Made by a program: the position numbers and the translations under genes. From Catenulispora rubra (GTDB taxonomy: Bacteria; Actinomycetota; Actinomycetes; Streptomycetales; Catenulisporaceae), in contig NZ_JAACYW010000091.1 of NCBI RefSeq assembly GCF_015356825.1, positions 1 to 37,043 of the forward strand: 37,043 bases of DNA, read 5' to 3'. A model generated the notes under the pieces. It worked only from the letters and a program-made list of their open reading frames with translations. It searched no databases and had not been told where the DNA came from. This document shows positions 34,621 through 37,043 of this stretch, one piece after another (positions within the stretch are counted from its first letter, which is position 1; every line of letters begins with the position of its first letter).

Positions 34621-37043
34621 GTGGGAGCGGAGTCTGTTGCCGTGCGACTGGTGGAGCGGGAGTCCGAGCTGGCCGAGTTGGTCCGGTACGCGGGCCAGGC
34701 CGCAGGACCGGCCGCGGGAACTGCCGGCCGCCTGGTCCTGCTGTCCGGCGAGGCCGGCGTCGGCAAATCGGCGCTGGTCGAGGCGGCCCGGCGGCAGCTG
34801 ACGACCGTGCGCTGGTCGTGGAGCGCCTGCGACGGGCTGTTCATCCCGCGGCCGCTCGGCCCGCTGTTCGACGTGGCCGGGCAGCTCGGCGGCGAGCTGT
34901 GGGAACGCTGCGAGGCCGGCGCCGACCGCGAGGAGCTGTTCCGGGCGCTGCTGAACGAGCTGGGATCGGCCGACGTGCCGGACGTCGTGGTCGTCGAGGA
35001 CCTGCACTGGGCCGACGAGGCGACGCTGGACCTGCTGCGCTTCCTGAGCCGCCGGCTGCGCGACGCGCCGGTGACCGTGATCGTCACCTACCGCGACGAC
35101 GAGACCGGCGGCGACGCGCTCCGCGTGGCGCTCGGCGACCTGGTCGCGCAGCCCGCGACCCGACGCATCCGCCTGGAACCCCTATCGGAGCAAGCGGTCC
35201 GGATCCTCGCCGACGGCAGCGGCTTCGCGCCCGACGACGTGTTCCGGCTGACCGCCGGCAACCCGTTCTACGTCACGGAACTCCTCCAAGCCGAAGCGCA
35301 CGGAGTCCCCGCATCAGCACGCGACGTCGTGCTTGCACGCACTGCCCGCCTCACCGCCGGCGCCCGCGCGGTCCTGGAGGTCGCCGCGCTCATCGGCACC
35401 AAGGTCGAGCTGCCGCTGTTGGCGGCGCTGAGCGACGACGCCGCAGAACTCGACGGTCTCGACAATCTCGACAACCTCGACAGCCTCCTCACATCAGGCC
35501 TGCTGGTCGCGGACGGGATATGGCTCCGCTTCCGCCACGAGATCGCGCGCCTCGCGATCGCCGAGGCCGTCCCCGCGCATCGTCGCCTCCTGATACACCG
35601 GCGCGTACTGAACGCGCTTCACACACAGAACTGCGACGACGAGGCCCGGCTGGCCTACCACGCCGAGGCGGCAGGCGACGCGAAGGCCGTGCTCCGCTAC
35701 GCCCCGGCAGCCGCCCGCCGCTCCGCCCGCCTCGGCGCGCACCACGAAGCCGCCGCGCAGTTCGGCAGGGCACTGAGGTTCGCTGACCACGCCGACCCGA
35801 CCGAGCGCGCGGGCCTGTACTCGGAGTACGCCGACGAACTGACGCTGCTCGACCGCCTGACTGAAGCCGACGACGCCGGCCGGCGCGCGCTGGCGCTGCG
35901 GCGCGAGATCGGCGACCGGCTGGGGGAGGGGGCGGCGCTGGCCCGGCTGTCGCGGATCGCGTGGAGCCTGTGCCGCGGCCAGGACGCGGTCACCGGCGCG
36001 TACACGGCGCTCGCCGTCCTGGAACCGCTCGGCCCCACCGTCGAGCTCGCCGGCGCCTGCGCGACCCTGGCGCACCAGCGCCTGCTCTATGCCGACTACG
36101 ACACCGCGATCGTCCTGGCCCGCCGGGCCCGGCAGCTGGCCGAGCAGTTCGGCGCCACCGACGTGCTCAGCGGCGCGCTGAACACCGAGGGCGCCGCGGC
36201 CGCCGGGCTCGGGCAGGAGTGGAGCGGTCTGATGCATCAGGCCCTGAAGACCGCCCTGGTCGGCCGGCACCAGGACCAGGCCGCGCGCGCCTATGCCAAC
36301 CTGGTCGGGATCAGCGAGGGCTGGCTCCGCTTCGCCGACGCCGAACGCTACCTGCTGGAAGGGCTCGCGTACTGCGAGGAGCACGACGCCACCGCCTACT
36401 CCAGCTTCCTGCGCGGCGAGCAGGCGCACGTCTTCGAGCGCACCGGCCGCTGGGACGAGGCCGTCGCCGTGGCCGACCGGGTCCTGGGCGACGTGGGGCC
36501 GTCCCCGGTCAACCGCCAGTGCGCGCTGGTCAGGATCGGCCTGATCCGGGCCCGCCGCGGCGAATCAGGCTTCTGGCCGGGCCTGGACGAGGCCGCCGCC
36601 ACCGCCGACGACCAGGGCGAACCGCCGTACCAGGTGGCGGCCCGCCTGGCCCGCGCCGAGGCGCACTGGCTCGCCGGCGAAACCGCACAGGCCCGCCGCG
36701 CAGCAGAATCCGCTGTCGCGCCAGGCGAAGCCTGCACCTCGGTCGAACGCGGCGCGGTCGCGGTCTGGCTGCGCCGCACCGGCTCCCGGCAGCCGATCTG
36801 CGGCGAGATCGCCGAGCCGTACCGCCAAACCCTCGCCGGCGACGCAGCCGGCGCGGCGGCGATGTGGGCAGACCTCGGCTGCCCCTACGAGGCCGGACTG
36901 GCGCTGCTCGACTCGGGACACGAGGCGCGCTCCCATCAGGCGTACCGCATCTTCACCGACCTCGGCGCCACCGCCGCGGCCCAGGTGACGCGCCGCGCCC
37001 TGCGCAGCCAGGGCGCCCGCTCCATCCCCACCGGCCCCCGCGC
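34621..37043 (+). CDS. Large ATP-binding LuxR-type regulator, C-terminus beyond window
   Basis: At least 807 residues, open to the window end. The N-terminus has VRLVERESELAELVRYAG, a Walker A GEAGVGKS (43-50) and a Walker B VVVVEDLHWAD (about 122-132), then sensor/arginine motifs (VTVIVTYRDDE, LTAGNPFYVTELL). A long helical, TPR-like region follows (about 330-800). The last visible residues, LRSQGARSIPTGPR, are the usual lead-in to the LuxR helix-turn-helix of LAL-type (MalT-like) regulators, which must lie just outside the window. Such proteins activate secondary-metabolism or transport genes. GTG 34621 follows a GGGGAGGGGGAGG tract; a later in-frame GTG is possible. It may regulate the divergent esterase gene. 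Confidence 0.88.
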   Translation, partial: MGAESVAVRLVERESELAELVRYAGQAAGPAAGTAGRLVLLSGEAGVGKSALVEAARRQLTTVRWSWSACDGLFIPRPLGPLFDVAGQLGGELWERCEAGADREELFRALLNELGSADVPDVVVVEDLHWADEATLDLLRFLSRRLRDAPVTVIVTYRDDETGGDALRVALGDLVAQPATRRIRLEPLSEQAVRILADGSGFAPDDVFRLTAGNPFYVTELLQAEAHGVPASARDVVLARTARLTAGARAVLEVAALIGTKVELPLLAALSDDAAELDGLDNLDNLDSLLTSGLLVADGIWLRFRHEIARLAIAEAVPAHRRLLIHRRVLNALHTQNCDDEARLAYHAEAAGDAKAVLRYAPAAARRSARLGAHHEAAAQFGRALRFADHADPTERAGLYSEYADELTLLDRLTEADDAGRRALALRREIGDRLGEGAALARLSRIAWSLCRGQDAVTGAYTALAVLEPLGPTVELAGACATLAHQRLLYADYDTAIVLARRARQLAEQFGATDVLSGALNTEGAAAAGLGQEWSGLMHQALKTALVGRHQDQAARAYANLVGISEGWLRFADAERYLLEGLAYCEEHDATAYSSFLRGEQAHVFERTGRWDEAVAVADRVLGDVGPSPVNRQCALVRIGLIRARRGESGFWPGLDEAAATADDQGEPPYQVAARLARAEAHWLAGETAQARRAAESAVAPGEACTSVERGAVAVWLRRTGSRQPICGEIAEPYRQTLAGDAAGAAAMWADLGCPYEAGLALLDSGHEARSHQAYRIFTDLGATAAAQVTRRALRSQGARSIPTGPR

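Overview
The window reads as chromosomal DNA of a high-GC, multi-domain-rich actinobacterium, probably a Streptomyces or Catenulispora relative. The grounds are strong G/C third-position bias, frequent GTG starts, a lysine-tailed HU protein, LCP-family wall proteins, a mycobacterial-type UsfX/SigF pair and a MEDS-domain regulator. Species cannot be fixed from the sequence alone. I saw no rRNA, tRNA, CRISPR array or insertion sequence.

Layout. 1-3813: two divergent LytR-CpsA-Psr (LCP) genes, the left one cut by the window edge and coupled to a small membrane-protein gene. 3881-5811: threonylcarbamoyl-AMP synthase (Sua5), a CsbD-like stress protein and a winged-helix regulator. 5934-18813: a dense signalling island with a SpoIIE-type phosphatase, a MarR regulator, a STAS anti-anti-sigma factor, a 1563-residue soluble hybrid histidine kinase carrying about 15 HAMP modules, an ANTAR-GAF-PAS-PAS-PP2C protein overlapping it by 4 nt, a second STAS protein, a UsfX-like anti-sigma factor, a SigF/SigB-type sigma factor and a MEDS-ATPase protein. 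18800-22522: small membrane and unknown proteins, a PRC-barrel-like protein, an acyl-CoA oxidase-like enzyme and a probably frameshifted small hydrophobic gene. 22648-25052: UppP, an HU-type histone-like protein and a truncated MarR gene. 25045-27818: a secreted repeat protein, a two-component system and the remnant of an FAD monooxygenase. 27849-30707: aldo/keto reductase, tautomerase-like protein and an acidic protein of unknown function. 30882-37043: a secreted S53 peptidase with six C-terminal beta-trefoil-like repeats, a membrane-anchored esterase, and the N-terminal part of a large ATP-binding LuxR-type regulator.

How the genes may work together. The island at 5.9-18.8 kb contains every class needed for a partner-switching stress response: sigma factor, anti-sigma factor, two STAS antagonists and two PP2C-type phosphatases. 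It also holds a cytosolic poly-HAMP phosphorelay kinase of the fungal Nik1 / Streptomyces OsaA type, physically coupled to one phosphatase. My leading hypothesis is an osmotic or envelope stress pathway in which the poly-HAMP kinase and the ANTAR/PP2C protein control phosphorylation of the STAS proteins, and so SigF. A GTTT-N14-GGGTAT promoter, matching the SigF/SigB class, precedes the small membrane protein at 18800-19102 and is a plausible local target. The wiring is inference; the gene content is directly visible.
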